Shown here piece after piece: positions 32,140-43,645 of a stretch of DNA of 64,000 nucleotides. Below the pieces are notes generated by a model. That model made no database searches, was not told the origin of the DNA, and was given only the letters and a program-made list of their open reading frames with translations. A program made the translations under genes and the position numbers. The DNA lies in assembly GCF_024586455.1 (NCBI RefSeq), contig NW_026089624.1:8461341-8525340 (forward strand), read 5' to 3'. Origin of the DNA: Bactrocera neohumeralis. Lineage: Eukaryota > Arthropoda > Insecta > Diptera > Tephritidae. Each line of letters begins with the position of its first letter. Positions within the stretch are counted from its first letter, which is position 1.

Positions 32140-32280
32140 AAAACAGCAATCACTCATCCGGTAGCTACTCTTTAGCAGGACGATCCCAGATTCAAATTTG
32201 TGGCTTGCTTCTCAATTGCCTACTCAGTGAGATGTTGGAATCGGCAGCTGACATTGTTGGTGGTGTTATGAAATACAAAA
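32140..32280. repeat. Partial duplicate of RTE sequence
   Basis: CTTCTCAATTGCCTACTCAG ... GACATTGTTGGTGGTGTTATG repeats parts of 31813-31905 with a deletion. A small local duplication inside the hAT relic. Confidence 0.5.
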
Positions 32281-32494
32281 AAAAAAATATAAAACGTTAT
32301 CTAATAGAAATGCAAAGGAAACAAATAAAATTTCAGACTGAAAGAACAGAAGAAATGTAGAACAATCAGCTATATCAAATTTGGGCGTTGACTGATCTCG
32401 ATAAATACGTTATCTAATAATGAACAAATAAAATAGCTGAAAGAACAGAAGCAAAAAGCAATCATTATATGGAATTCATACGCTAATTTGGAAG

Positions 32495-32734
32495 ATGGGC
32501 AAAAGCCATTTTCATTGGAATTGCGACGCATTTCATTGGTGGCTTGAAAATAAATACAGATGCCCTAAAATCGCAGAATTAGCAAAAAAGTACTTATGTG
32601 GTTTAGCCTCATCTGTTCCTTCCGAGAGAATTTTTTCCAAAGCAGGGCAAATTGTAAGTGATCGTCGATCAAGATTAAGAGGAAGGAATACTGAAATATT
32701 TTTGTTTCTGAATACAAATGGGAAATATTTATAA
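32495..32734 (+). pseudogene. hAT transposase C-terminal dimerisation domain
   Basis: A 79-codon frame contains WWLENKYRCPKIAELAKKYL, SSVPSERIFSKAGQIVSDRR and LFLNTN, the conserved hAT C-terminal domain. It is colinear with the BED finger at 30175, so one hAT element of about 2.5 kb was invaded by RTE and Tc1. Confidence 0.9.
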
Positions 32735-33240
32735 ACACAATATTTTAGGCTCCTTTTTCATTTAATGTAATTATTTTTAACACTACTTAATTTTAGCTTT
32801 TATGTATACATATTATATTTGCTGATTTTCTAAAAATTAATTTACTATTTTAATTTCTGTTTATTCTAATAAATATGTTCATTGTACGTAAATGAAAAAA
32901 GGAAACAATTATGTTCTAATTTATTGGCCTTTCTCTGTTACAATTTTTATTACAGTCACAGTTTAAAATCACTGCTACTAAAGTGTCACAGTCACAAGTA
33001 GCAGTGTTCCTTAAAAGTCGCAACATCGCCCATCACTACTGTGTAGCATTGATGTAAATTAATCGTGTGAGACGAATACACAGTATCTCACAAGCGACCA
33101 AATGAAGGATCGCAGCTTGCAAGAAAATTGGGCAATCGAATCTTGATGGGTGGAGTGGTCGTCTTGTTGGCAGCTGTCACTCAACCAATGTTCAAAATAA
33201 AATTGATGCCAATTCTAATCAACTAAATAAAAATGAGACA
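32735..33240. other. No recognisable feature
   Basis: AT-rich stretch following the hAT relic; no motif or clear terminal repeat was found. Confidence 0.35.
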
Positions 33241-33249
33241 CATCCGATT

Positions 33250-33553
33250 TACAATCTAATATATCTGTTTCATCGCTGAATTACCGTTGAGAAACCACAT
33301 TAAAAATGGTCCAATACAATACACAAACTGTCAAGAGTATGGACACACGAAATCATATTGCACCTTACGTAGTATCTGCGTGGTGTGTGGTGGCTTACAT
33401 TCCTCATCAAAATATACTCTTCAAAAAGAGGATTTAGGTAAAAAATGTAGTAATTATGGGGGAAATCACACTGCAATCTGTAGGGGTTGCTCTGTATATA
33501 AAGACTTTAAATCGAAATTGTCGAAATTCAAGCACGTCGTAATCAAATGTTAA
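33250..33553 (+). pseudogene. jockey-clade LINE ORF1 zinc-knuckle fragment
   Basis: An 88-codon frame (33287-33553) carries YTNCQEYGHTKSYC, CVVCGGLHSSSKYT and CSNYGGNHTAICRGCSVYKD, the knuckle series of jockey-type ORF1 proteins. Cysteines are replaced by Tyr in the first and third knuckles, so binding is likely lost. ORF2 is not attached. Confidence 0.75.
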
Positions 33554-33747
33554 ATACTCCTCTTAAATATTAAAATTCGTGTCGATATTTCAAAACCGGG
33601 TAATCTTAAAAATAATGCTACACAAGGGAGCTGTTCAAATGTGGCGAAAGACAACACTGCACAAGTGCAATATCCCTAAAACCAATGAAATTGAAGCTTT
33701 GAAACTATGATTTTAAACCTTACAGAATGTATGACACAATCTAAGTC

Positions 33748-34440
33748 TTTTTCTTCTTCTTAATTGGCGTAGACACCGCTTACGCGATTATAGCTGAGTT
33801 AACAACAGCGCGCCAGTCGTTTCTCCTTTTCGCTACGTGGCGCCAATTGGATATTCCAAGCGTAGCGGGTCCTTCTCCACTTGGTCCTTCCAACGGAGTG
33901 GAGGTCTTCCTCTTCCTCTGCTTCCCCCGGTGGGTGCAGCGTCGAATACTTTCAGAGCTGGAGTGTTTTCATCCATTCGGACAACATGACCTAGCCAGCG
34001 TAGCTGCTGTCTTTTAATTCGCTGAACTATGTCAATGTCGTCGTATATCTCGTACAGCTCATCGAATGCGATATTCGCCGTGGCCAACGCGCAAAGGACC
34101 ATAAATCTTTCGCAGAACTTTTCTCTCGAAAACTCGCAACGTCGACTCATCAGTTGTTGACATCGTCCAAGCCTCTGCCCCATATAGCAGGACGGGAATT
34201 ATGAGCGACTTATAGAGTTTGGCTTTTGTTCGTCGAGAGAGGACCTTACTTTTCAATTGCCTACTCAGTCCGAAGTAGCACCTGTTGGCAAGAGCAATCC
34301 TGCGTTGGATTTCCAGGCTGACATTGTTGGTGGTGTTAATATTGGTTCCTAAATAGACGAAATTATCTACAACTTCGAAGTTATGACTGTCAACAGTGAC
34401 GTTAGTTGACTGTCGACGCGGATAGACGTGCGTGCGCATC
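33748..34440 (-). mobile_element. RTE-type LINE, 3' fragment with two readable frames
   Basis: Frame 34059-34439 has VVDNFVYLGTNINTTNNVSL, LYKSLIIPVLLYGAEAWTMS and STLRVFERKVLRKIYGPL. Frame 33833-34183 has QLRWLGHVVRMDENTPALKV, FDAAPTGGSRGRGRPPLRWK. This is the longest readable C-terminal part of the RTE family here. It is 5'-truncated at 34440, where the R1-like leader starts. Confidence 0.85.
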
Positions 34441-35789
34441 GTTGCGATATTTTATTAGTGTATTTTTCGGTGATTTTTTCGATTCCATTTTGTGCGGTCG
34501 TTTGTTTACGCAGTTTTGCAGGCACCGTTATTGCCTGGCGCGTGTGTTTAGCTTGCGGTGAAATTGTTTGTGCGATCGCGTGTTGTGAGGGTCGGTGACC
34601 GCGAGTGTTTCGTGCGGTTACACATTTTTGCGCAATTTTGTGCAATTTTTGTGTACCAACTTGCGGTAAGTAATTTAATTATTACTATTGTTTACGGACA
34701 ACGTGGTCATCCACGTTGTTGTTATTGGCGGAAGCTTCGCACGGTTCCAGTGTAGCTCCGTGTTGTTGGTACTCTTGCTGACTGAACTGCCTGCCAGTAG
34801 GCGTGGCCTCCTAGGCCGCCTGTGCTGAGCATCTGGCGGTTAGTGGTTCGGTGTCAGAGGAGTCTGGACAGGATTGCCCTAAGGGTGCAAGCGTCTGTCC
34901 AGCGTTGGAGATTGCGACTCCTGTAAGGACCAACGGTCGTAACAGCGTTACCGTTTAAGCCCACGGTGCGATTCGGTACAGCGCCACATCGGTCGACTCT
35001 CGGACCGTTACGGGGACTTTGTCCGGCCGGCGGCCAATTGAGTGGCCTTAGTCCGACCACTGGTTGGGGTTGTGGGCTGTGCCACCGCGAGCACGACCGC
35101 TTGGGTGGTCGTTGTTATTGAGCGGGCCCTTGCGTGGGTTGCACTTTTCAGCGCGTTCAGACGCACGTACCTGGAGAGCAGCTGCTCCAGAGTCTTTCTG
35201 TCCGTGAACCGTTTACGCTAGTGGTACGCCAGCGGATCAACTGTCAATTGTGTTTTACGTGGGATCCTGCTTATGTAAAGCTTAACTCCACGGTGCTCAA
35301 AAGCACAACGGATCAATACAATGCGTCGATCAGCGCCCTGAAAATTGGGTAAGGATTTTCAGTTGAGAGGGGTAAGGACACACTAACCACCTTGGCGTGG
35401 GCCCATCTAAAAACCTCTGCCGTACTTTGGGTCCGGCACCCGGTTACAATGCAACATTCGACTGACAAGTCAGTTCTTCCCGCGATTTGGGTTTTAACCA
35501 CAGCCACCACGAATCTCCACAAAGGGCCAAACCCAATGAGCAGACTGGAGCGAACTCCAGGGGCTACTGCTCCCCGTGGTACCAGGTTAAAGTCTTTGGT
35601 ATTGACCTTGTAGCCGAAACTACGACCAGTTGAGCCTCCATACAGCCCTGGACTGGTGGCCAGAATTTTAGTCGCCTCTTACGACAGGCATGCCTTACCG
35701 CGGGTATATTCGGTTTCCCCTCGAACCCGGAGGGGTCCCCCCGTACCCGCAGGGGGAACGCCAGCGGATCAGTCCGACTGAAGGGTTAG
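34441..35789 (+). other. GC-rich 5' leader of an R1-like LINE
   Basis: Base composition changes sharply from AT-rich to GC-rich at about 34450 and stays so to 37066. No single frame is convincing in this part. The stretch 35660-35760 (GTCGCCTCTTACGACAGGCA, CCCGCAGGGGGAA) can form stem structures. It precedes the ORF1 below and is read as its leader. Confidence 0.5.
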
Positions 35790-35801
35790 TTGGGAAGCGA
35801 G

Positions 35802-37066
35802 ATGCCTCCTGGACGGAAGAGGAGGACGAAGGCCCTCGCTGGAAGCGGAGAATCCGCCGCTTCCACAGTCGTGGATGACTCCACGTCGGGAACGACGGTA
35901 AGGTCGCCACCGCGGAGTAAGGCGCGTCATGATGACGGAAGCGAAGCGGGAAGCGAGAGTTGTGGCGGGAGTGCCATCGTGGCCTCCGTCGAGAAGGTGG
36001 TTGCGCGTGCTGGGTCGCCGCGTAACGTAGTGGGCATTAAGGGAGGGAGCGGGAGTTGTGGCGGGAGTGCCAACGTGGCCTCCGCTGAGAAGGCGGTTAC
36101 GCGAGCTGGGTCGCCGCGTAACGTAGGGGGTGTCGAGGGAGGGAGCGGGTGTTGTGGTGGGAGTGCTATCGTGGCCGCCACCGAGAAAGCGGTTGCGCGT
36201 ACAGCGTCGCCGCGTCATGAAGGGGAAATCGTGGGAGGGAGCGGGAGTTGTTGCGGGAGTGCCAACGTGGCCTCCGCAAACAGAACGGTTGCTCAACCGT
36301 CAAGGACGGTTGGCAAAGAAACGGGTGCCGGGGGTGCCGGGGGTGCCGGGGGTGCCGGGCGTGCCAAAGAGGCCGCAAAAAAGCGGGAGTATTCGCGGGG
36401 AGAAGTTTTTGTTGGGGGGGGGCAGTCGGCCATGTTGCGGCTGCCAAGCGTATTACGGGGGAGCTCAACGAGCTGGTGTTTGAAGCCAAGAGCTTCGATA
36501 AGGGGACCGCGAAGGGGCTGGTAGAGCTTGCCTCCAAATATGAGGCGCTCTTTGATGACGGTCATAACGAGAATGCCCATCTTCGCGGTCAAGTTGACGC
36601 CCTTAAGGGAGGTTGTGGGGGACACTCCTCGACGCCGAGCAGGTCAATGCCGGGTCCGGCGGCACCGATGCCTGCGCCACCAGCACCTGTGCTGGATGCG
36701 ATCACGCCGGTGATGCCGAAACCGGTGGAGACCTGGTCGGTCGTGGTGAGGAGTAAAGTTCCCACAACTTCCTCTAAGGAAGTCATTAATAAGTAGTGAA
36801 GGAGGTGGGTCCCTCACTTGGTGTGAGGATCCACGAGGTTAGGCCCTTAAAGGGTGGTGGGGCGGTTATTCGCACTCCTCTGTCCTTGAGAGAGAGAGTT
36901 GCGAATAACAAACCAGAGTGTCTGTCGGAGGTCGGGCCCAAAGGCCTAGCGCCAGTTGCGTCTCTCCCCATTGTCGCCTTTTTTGAAGCTGGGATTGATG
37001 TGTCCCCCTTTCCCTTTATTTTGGTTTTTGAGCCGGCCCTGAGCACTGATGGGGGGATATCCAGAA
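35802..37066 (+). pseudogene. R1-like LINE ORF1 with 32-residue tandem repeats, frameshifted
   Basis: ATG at 35802 opens MPPGRKRRTKALAG; an upstream in-frame ATG at 35790 is also possible. Four tandem 96-bp units (about 35945-36300) encode 32-residue repeats of the type GSGSCGGSANVASAEKAV. Next comes GAGGAGGAGGAG, then a run of eight G near 36414 that shifts the frame. The downstream part in other frames reads GLVELASKYEALFDDGHNEN, KPVETWSVVVRSKVP and, after a second shift at 36797, EVGPSLGVRIHEVRPLKGGG. This is typical of ORF1 in R1-clade LINEs. It runs into the assembly gap, so ORF2 is not visible. Confidence 0.7.
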
Positions 37067-37166
37067 NNNNNNNNNNNNNNNNNNNNNNNNNNNNNNNNNN
37101 NNNNNNNNNNNNNNNNNNNNNNNNNNNNNNNNNNNNNNNNNNNNNNNNNNNNNNNNNNNNNNNNNN
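37067..37166. other. Assembly gap (100 N)
   Basis: Exactly 100 N, a conventional size for a gap of unknown length. The join between the R1-like LINE and BEL-C is therefore not proven. Confidence 0.99.
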
Positions 37167-38004
37167 TAGATATATGTACATACTATATCGAACTGTTAAG
37201 AACAGTTAACGGTGTCCCGAAATACCGTCAAAACTGTACCTTAACATACATACATATATATGTGCATAAAAATTGAATTTATATATTTTTATATATTAAA
37301 GTAAATATGGAACGGACTCACTTTTATTTCCGCCAAGGGTTTTGGGTCATTGAACCATTACTCTTTTTTTGTTTCCTTCAGTTCCTTATTCAGTTTTTTT
37401 TCTTTTCTTATGTACGTCCAGCGCTGTCCCTGATGATTTGCTGTCTTTCTCTTTGTTGTTTTTTGATTATCGCCTGTTTACTGTTTCAGTTTTAATGTTT
37501 GTATGTTTGTTGAACTTTTTTTCTTTTACCGCGCCCGTTTTTGATGTTAGTAGGGTTTGGTTTTGTTGTTTTGGTTTTTAGTTTATTTCGCGCCGTTTTT
37601 GATTTTTGGTTTTATGTTTGTTAAGCTTTGCTGTATTAATACCGCGCCCGTTTTGATGTTAGTAGGTTTTTTGTTGTTTTTTCACTCACTTTATGTTTCA
37701 ATTTCTTTTATGTATCTTTACACGTCACTTTCTATTTTTCTTATATTTAAATTTCTTTTATGTACTTATATTTTCACGTCACTTTCTGTTTTCTGTGATT
37801 CTGGGATGTTTCTTTTTCTTTTTTTCACTGTAACATATGTATTTGTTTACTTTAACTTTGTCTTAGTATGTTCACTTAAAGGTTTTGTTTTATTTTATTT
37901 TATGAATTTTATGCTTCAAACACTGCACTTGCGCACTTGCACCAGGAAGTTATTAAAAAATTTTTTTTGCTTAGGTGCCTTTCTGAAAGGCTCGAAGGAC
38001 CATT
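37167..38004 (-). other. BEL-C leader, minus strand
   Basis: The minus strand starts with TGGTCCTTCGAGCC (38002-37989), the primer motif of BEL-A and BEL-B. GTGAGT at 37321 follows GGCGGAAATAAAA, almost the same context as BEL-A at 5218. The long Phe-rich plus-strand frame 37557-38372 is antisense to this leader and is not a gene. gag would lie in or beyond the gap. Confidence 0.7.
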
Positions 38005-38559
38005 TAGTAACGTATGTCACTAGTATACTTACGTGGTATAGTATACGTATGAGATCGAAAATAAAACCCACTGATTTTCACACCCGTTATAAAATTTATT
38101 TAATTACAAAATTTAGGTATATATGTATATATACTCTATGTGTATATTTTTATTGTGATGTTCTGCGGAACCCACTGCTGCACACGGTTGACGAACTTGG
38201 TGATTCACTTCACTCCCGTCACTTGGCGGTTTTAATAAGAAATAAATTGCGGTTAAAAAATGAAAAACTAAATGTCACGGACGACTGCTTTGCTTCACGG
38301 ATGCAAGCGGTAAGAGGCCGATCCCGGTCGGATCAATCCCTTTTGAAGGTTTGGGTGGTGAATAGATGCTGATTACGATCGTGATCGTGTGGTTGTTGTG
38401 TTGTAGTGTTGTAGTAATGATCGGTGTTAAGTACTGTGTTTGATGCGTGTGTGTGTATTGGTGTATGCTGTGAAATGTTGGGTGATGAGGTGTTGTGACG
38501 TGATGTGATGTGACGTGACGGGAGGTGATGCGATGTGAGATGTTGCAGTTTATAGGTCA
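38005..38559 (-). repeat. BEL-C 5' LTR, minus strand
   Basis: It lies directly upstream (minus strand) of the primer motif. It probably begins TGACCTATAAACTGC at 38559 and ends ...GACATACGTTACTAAA. AATAAA lies on the minus strand near 38098. Sequence differs from the BEL-A and BEL-B LTRs. It interrupts a MITE at 38560. Confidence 0.6.
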
Positions 38560-38560
38560 T

Positions 38561-38866
38561 GTGAACAAATGTAAACAAACAAATTTTTATTAGAGCAATG
38601 AATCTCATTTCTGCTGAAAATCGACTTCCCAAATGAAAATATGCGTTCATTATTTCCATTATATGGAAAATATTTAAAAGAATACGGCTTTTATTACAAA
38701 ATACTATATGACAATGTTTTCTTTTGATAAATATTGAGCGATGTAAATTCTTGAATGGCAAAAACAGCTGTTTTTAATCTTTTCAAGGGCAGTAAGAACA
38801 CTGTTGGGTTATGAAATGCTTAAATGTAATCTAATCTTATAAATTTTCGGTCTGAACATGGTATTA
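38561..38866 (-). mobile_element. MITE with TACCATGTTCAGACCG ends, copy 1 (split by BEL-C)
   Basis: Reverse orientation relative to the fuller copy at 47917-48448; they share the terminal repeat and about 300 bp of interior. The other half is missing because the BEL-C LTR starts inside it. Confidence 0.75.
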
Positions 38867-39105
38867 GAGAATTAGTTGCATTTTGGTTGGCAACATTGTT
38901 AATTTCCAATTTTAATCTATTGTGAATGAAAAGCAAACAACACTGGCAGCTGTTTTTCAAATTTTCAATAATAACAAGTTTTATGTTATGATGACAAGTT
39001 TTATGTTATTTTTAAAACTATAACGTGTTGATATGTTTTTGTAATAAAAAATAGTTTTGTAAAATCTGGTCGGCTAACAACCGCAGTGTTTATCTTCTAT
39101 CCATT
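38867..39105. other. No recognisable feature
   Basis: AT-rich, with a short tandem repeat of ATGACAAGTTTTATGTTAT near 38975-39010 and nothing else of note. Confidence 0.35.
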
Positions 39106-39245
39106 TTCATCATTACATAGTATAAAACAAAGTCGCTTTCTCTGTCCCTATGTATGATTAAATCTAATCTTAATAAATCTACTCAACCGATTTTGATGCG
39201 GTTTTTTTAATAGATAAAGTGATTAAAGAGGAAAGTTTATATGCT
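39106..39245 (-). repeat. Dispersed repeat, unsplit copy
   Basis: Reverse complement of the repeat broken at 4131-4191, 22396-22439 and 23223: shows GCATCAAAATCGGTTGAG ... CATACATAGGGACAG ... TTTTATACTATGTAATG without interruption. Confidence 0.6.
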
Positions 39246-39429
39246 TAATAACTTCCCTTAAATAGTAGAAAAATACTCTTACTTTTGAGGTTTATAATGT
39301 GATGTAAATAATTACATTATTTCCGCTTACATTGCAAGCCGATACCATAACCCCGCCACCCGACTTTTTCATCTTTCCTCGGACTGGTTCATAATGTGGA
39401 GTCCACAAGGCTTAGTGTCAATTGGACTA

Positions 39430-39573
39430 CAGTATGAAATGATGGAGCCATGTTTATATTCCCACAGGACAATCGATAAAGATAGCTAATTCTAACGCAC
39501 CAGTCGACATGTAGATGGCGCCACCAGGGAGCGCTGGATTCAAAAAGTTGTGTTTACCTTGGAACCCACCTTG
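39430..39573 (-). mobile_element. mariner terminal fragment
   Basis: Reverse complement of the first about 145 bp of the mariner at 22440 (CAAGGTGGGTTCCAAGGTAA, ATGTCGACTGGTGCGTTAGA). No coding part. Confidence 0.75.
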
Positions 39574-39814
39574 TATTAAAAATATTTATGTGCATTACTT
39601 AACACATTCTTGATGACTGCCGTCTTTATCAGCAAAATAGTCTTTTCAGTTTCTGGTTAACAACCATCTGTCAGTTAAGTTCTGATACACTTTGCCGAAA
39701 GAAGGGGTCTTGGTTAGTTTCTAACTAAAATATGAAATGACAGCTGTCCAGTGTAAAATCTATGAGCAAAGACGGAGTATAGACGAAAATTGTTTTCTCA
39801 TTCATTATCATTGT

Positions 39815-39898
39815 TTATACTCTTGCAACCAGTTGCCACCGAGTATTATAGATTTGTTCACCTAATGGTTGTATGTATCACCCAAAACTAATCGGTAT
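39815..39898 (+). repeat. End of a common dispersed dipteran repeat
   Basis: ACTCTTGCAACCAGTTGCC ... GGTTGTATGTATCACCCAAA has the look of the terminus of a very abundant fly repeat. A piece resembling its other end (AAGAGTATAAAATGTTCGG) is at 47180-47240. Family not named. Confidence 0.4.
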
Positions 39899-40650
39899 AC
39901 AGTGTCTCACAGCTTATTTCATGCATATGAAACTACAAAATTTGAAATGTTATATTTTGACAACAAAAACACATATTGAAATAATTCAAACTCCTAGTTG
40001 TTAATATGAATGTGTAGTTTATAAAAGATGCTCCATTTATTATTTATAACTTAATAACTTATAAACAAAAAACCAGAAACGTAAACAAATTTCATATCAC
40101 AGCTTATATCATGCAGTATACTTTTTACTAAAAATGAGATAAGTGATTTGTTTTAAACTTCTTTAATACTTAGTATGATATCCGTTAGCTTTTAATACAG
40201 CTTTTAGCCTTACTTGCATGGGCTGAACTAGTTTTTTTGAACTTTCTGTTCCAATTTTGTTCCAATCTTCCAAAATAGCACTTTTTAGCTGTTCCTTATT
40301 ACTTATGCGGTGTTTACGGAGGTTAGTTTCTAACAAATTCATGTGTATTCATTAGATGTGGTTAATTCCATATTAGCCAGGTCTCCACTATTGACTTTTT
40401 GTGTTTAGGATCGTTGTCCTGATAATACCGGAAATTTTGACGTATCCCAAGTTTCTCAGCACTTTCTTCTTCTCAGCACTTTGGAGTAAATTTTCTTTTA
40501 ATATATTAAGGTACAGTGTTTTGTCTATAATACCCTCAACAAAGACCGTTTTCGCGCAATTGTATCTATTTTGGGTGCAAAGATACACTGTTATGAATAA
40601 AACATGTTCTGCAACTTTCCTTGAGCAGTTCCTAGAAGTTCTAAAATCTT
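39899..40650 (-). pseudogene. Tc1-like element, 3' part (minus strand) with terminal repeat
   Basis: The end AGTGTCTCACAGCTTATTTC at 39904 is repeated as TCACAGCTTATATCATGC at 40097, an IR/DR-type arrangement. The minus strand encodes VFVEGIIDKTLYLNILKENL, LLQSAEK and, after frame breaks, EDWNKIGTESSKKLVQPMQV then RLKAVLKANGYHTKY. The catalytic D and the DNDPKH block are frameshifted. Confidence 0.75.
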
Positions 40651-40654
40651 TATA

Positions 40655-41680
40655 TTAGGTATATGGGGCTCAGGAAAGTATTGACCCGATTCAACCCCCT
40701 TTGTTACACAATGAGATACTAGTGCCAGAAAAGGATTCTGTGTGAATTTCAATTTCAAATCTCACACATTGAACCATATTTCGGTCAAAAGTCAACTATT
40801 GGTATCGGGTTCACATATTCTTGAACAGTTTTGTTGGAGGTGGCTTACTTTAAGGGAATTATTACCGCAAAATTTTATTCCGTTATTTTAATTAATTCTT
40901 TATTTGTGTACTGGAAAGTGAAAGAATGGAATTTTAAATTGTGTTATATGGGAAGTTGACGTGATTGTAATCCGATTTCGCTCATTTTCACAGAGTGACA
41001 TAGAACTATGAAAAGAACGTTACGTTCCAAATTTTGTCGAAATCGGTCATTCGGTTTCCGAGATATGGAATTTCACCATTAAGTGGGCGGTACCACGCCC
41101 ATTGTCCAATTTTGACACCGGCTCTTATAGAGCCCCCTTTTATCATCTTTATATCACCCATATAGAATACTTTAGCAGGATTTCAGCATTTAATTAAAAA
41201 AAAATAAATACCCATTTTATGCAAGTGACCAACCTAATTCAACGCGCTTTTTTAAAGAGGGGAAGACGGGGAAAATGTTTAGCTTATATGTATGTTAAAT
41301 AGAAACCCTGTGGTTTAGTAAAAAAAATATTTTATAGCTCGACCTCCCCCGACCCTATAACAAAATCACTAATTTCTAAAAAAAATTAAAATTTTTTTTA
41401 GTGTTTTTGATGATTCATTGTGTTCCCAAAAAAAAAAATAATACATAAGCGAATTAATTTTTATATTATTAATATTAAATACATACCATGTTGTTCAGAT
41501 TCCATACAAAATATTTTCCAGAATTCACTTCACGCAACACAAAAAACCACTTGCAATTTCGAGAACAATAGAGAGTATCGCGAATAAGGACGTGCGTACT
41601 GAACGAAGTCTAGGTTCCGACTACTTGTGTGGCAATATAGCGGACTGATGGTCATTCATTTAATCGGTTCATTGTAGTAC
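40655..41680. repeat. Dispersed repeat inserted between two halves of the Tc1 relic
   Basis: Contains CGAAATCGGTCATTCGGTTT, CCGAGATATGG and AAGTGGGCGGTACCACGCCC, phrases typical of a very abundant fly repeat. It separates the Tc1 C-terminal part (below 40650) from the N-terminal part (above 41680). No coding sequence recognised. Confidence 0.45.
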
Positions 41681-42345
41681 GGCTAGTTAGGAACTAAAAA
41701 AATTCAATTTTGAGTAGCATTGCTGAAGTTTGTAATTCTCACTTTTGTCCGGTTTTTTGAAGGAAAATGCTCCTATGTGCGCTGGCTGCAGACCTACATG
41801 CCCATACCATAACACTGCTACCATTCTATTAACAGTTGGCCTAATATTACATCTCTGAACCTCAGTATTGGGTTCCCGCACACGTTAGCCATTCCATCTG
41901 ATCTGAAAAGGTTGAATTTCGACTCGTTAGAAGTTAAAATTCTTAGTTTCCAGGTTCCTGGCAAAGGTAACTCGACTTAGTTGTTTTTTTTTTTGCTAAT
42001 GAATGGCTTCTTTCGGGCTACTCGGCCATTAAAGACATGCGTACGTAGTTCCGACGCACAGTTTCAGCACAAAATGATTTCCCTAGCTCTCCCTGAATCT
42101 TTTTTGTTAACTTTGGAACTGATAGCCTCGGGTTTTCTTTAATTTTACGCACGTTCAAAATTTTATTTTGTGCGTTTCAGCCTTTATTTTGAATGCGACC
42201 TTCATGTACGAAACGCTAAATTATATTTTGCACTGTCGCAATTTTTCTCTCTGATTTTCCATTTTTGAAATGGTTTATGACCAATTCTCGCTGCTCAATG
42301 GTTGTACGGGACCCACTTACTCAAATTAATACACTCAAAAGCATA
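41681..42345 (-). pseudogene. Tc1-like element, N-terminal half
   Basis: From 42340 leftward the minus strand encodes REXVINHFKNGKSERKIA (helix-turn-helix), ENPRLSVPKLTKKIQGELGK and AETVRR, then SNESKFNLFRSDGM (first catalytic Asp region altered) and PTVNRMVAVLWYGHVGLQ. Multiple frameshifts. Colinear with 39899-40650. Confidence 0.75.
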
Positions 42346-42554
42346 TTAAAACTTTTTCAAACTATTACTGAATTCTAGCCCTAAGATTTAGAAATCCCCG
42401 GTACCGTAACCCACGCAACGGGTTTTCTCCACAACATAGACAAGAGGGTGCATGAACTAAGTTGTGAGCAAAATTCCTGGAAGGTAGATGCATTTCTTGA
42501 CTTTGTAGACATAAGATTGTCCTTCCAAGAACTTTGTTTTGCTTACTATAGGAT

Positions 42555-43050
42555 GGTATGCAGCTCTGAAGTAATTGCTCAAGAAAAAAAAATACATTAT
42601 TTCTCAAGTAACTTTGACAGCTGGTTACGCATTGGGAATGATCTACATTAGAAGAACAAGAGAAAATAAACAAAGAAAACAAGCTTTGTGCGTAATATAT
42701 ATATGATAACATAAATATTTTCATTGAGATTTAAGAAATGTTGTTGATGATTGGTAGGTTTTATACAACATTTCGAAACGGAATATACTTCATAATAATG
42801 ATTTCAACTAATTTAGGATGAATTTGACGATTACTTCGAATTTCCTTCAAGAAACAATTGTTGATTTGATGTTTCTTCGCAAAACCAGGTTTGCCATATT
42901 CACATTTTACCGAAAAAAAGCATTAAAAATTAGTACTAGATTTCTTGAGAGCTGCGACTAGCACAAGTAAATTTATCGCAGGAAAGTTTCTTGACCGTTT
43001 CTTAAGCGTTTTTTATATGAAGTTTTTACGCTTCTTGAGAGCTGCTTACC
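42555..43050 (-). mobile_element. About 500-bp MITE, copy a (minus)
   Basis: Terminal repeats GGTATGCAGCTC-type at both ends; about 500 bp shared with 48512-49012 and 53128-53636. Interior phrases such as ATCAAATCAACAATTGTTTC are conserved. No coding capacity. Confidence 0.8.
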
Positions 43051-43101
43051 ATTGTATAAACCTAACCAATCCTTCATTTTTCACTAACACATACGCAAAA
43101 G

Positions 43102-43235
43102 TCTACTACAAATTAGGCACTTGGTACGGGTTGCCCCTAAATATTCTACTACAAATTAGGCACTTGGTGCGGGTTGCCCCCAAATATTCTGCTACTAAAA
43201 CGGGTTGCCCTCAAATATTCTACTACTAAAACGTT
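43102..43235 (+). repeat. 43-bp tandem repeat
   Basis: TCTACTACAAATTAGGCACT begins at 43102 and again at 43145, and shortened units follow at about 43188 and 43219 (each with GGGTTGCCC). About 3.1 units. Confidence 0.75.
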
Positions 43236-43449
43236 AAAATTCCTCAAATCTGCTATAGTGTGTTGCCGTGTTAGGTTTTAAAATTTATAACTTTAACAAT
43301 ATTTTTATAAAAAATTCACATATTTTTCGTTTATTTAAATTCCTAAATATTAAATTTAATCAGTTTCGTCCAAAATATTAATTATTGTATCAATATATTA
43401 TTAAATGTTTCCAATTTTTTAAAAAAATATTTATATAGTATTTGTGTAA

Positions 43450-43645
43450 AAACTAAGTACCCGATTTTTTTATATTTATTTTAGTTTTTGTTTAAATAAT
43501 TACAAGTTGATTGTTTTGACTTGTATTGTTAATGTATACATACATACAATGGAATTGTACCTGATTTTTTTATATTTATTTTGGGTTTTGTTTAAATAGT
43601 TTCCAGTTGATTGTTTTGACATATATTGTCAATGTTATATTTTTA
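43450..43645 (+). repeat. About 100-bp tandem duplication
   Basis: A block starting GATTTTTTTATATTTATTTT and ending GTTGATTGTTTTGAC occurs at about 43464 and again at about 43564. A TATAAAA box-like sequence (43740) and AATAAA (about 43839) follow, so this could be part of a solo LTR, which I could not confirm. Confidence 0.6.

Noticed and set aside
34441..35789. GC-rich block considered as rRNA sequence, because R1 elements sit in 28S genes
   Set aside because: No recognisable 28S or 18S core sequence; better explained as the LINE leader.
35769..36296. Minus-strand 175-codon frame with repeated SLDxxYVTRRPSxRN units
   Set aside because: Mirror image of the 96-bp repeats in the R1-like ORF1; the plus-strand frame leads into recognisable ORF1 sequence.
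37557..38372. A 271-codon plus-strand frame, second longest in the window, rich in Phe, Leu and Val like a membrane protein
   Set aside because: It is antisense to the BEL-C leader and LTR. The hydrophobic look comes from T-rich DNA, and it has no family features.
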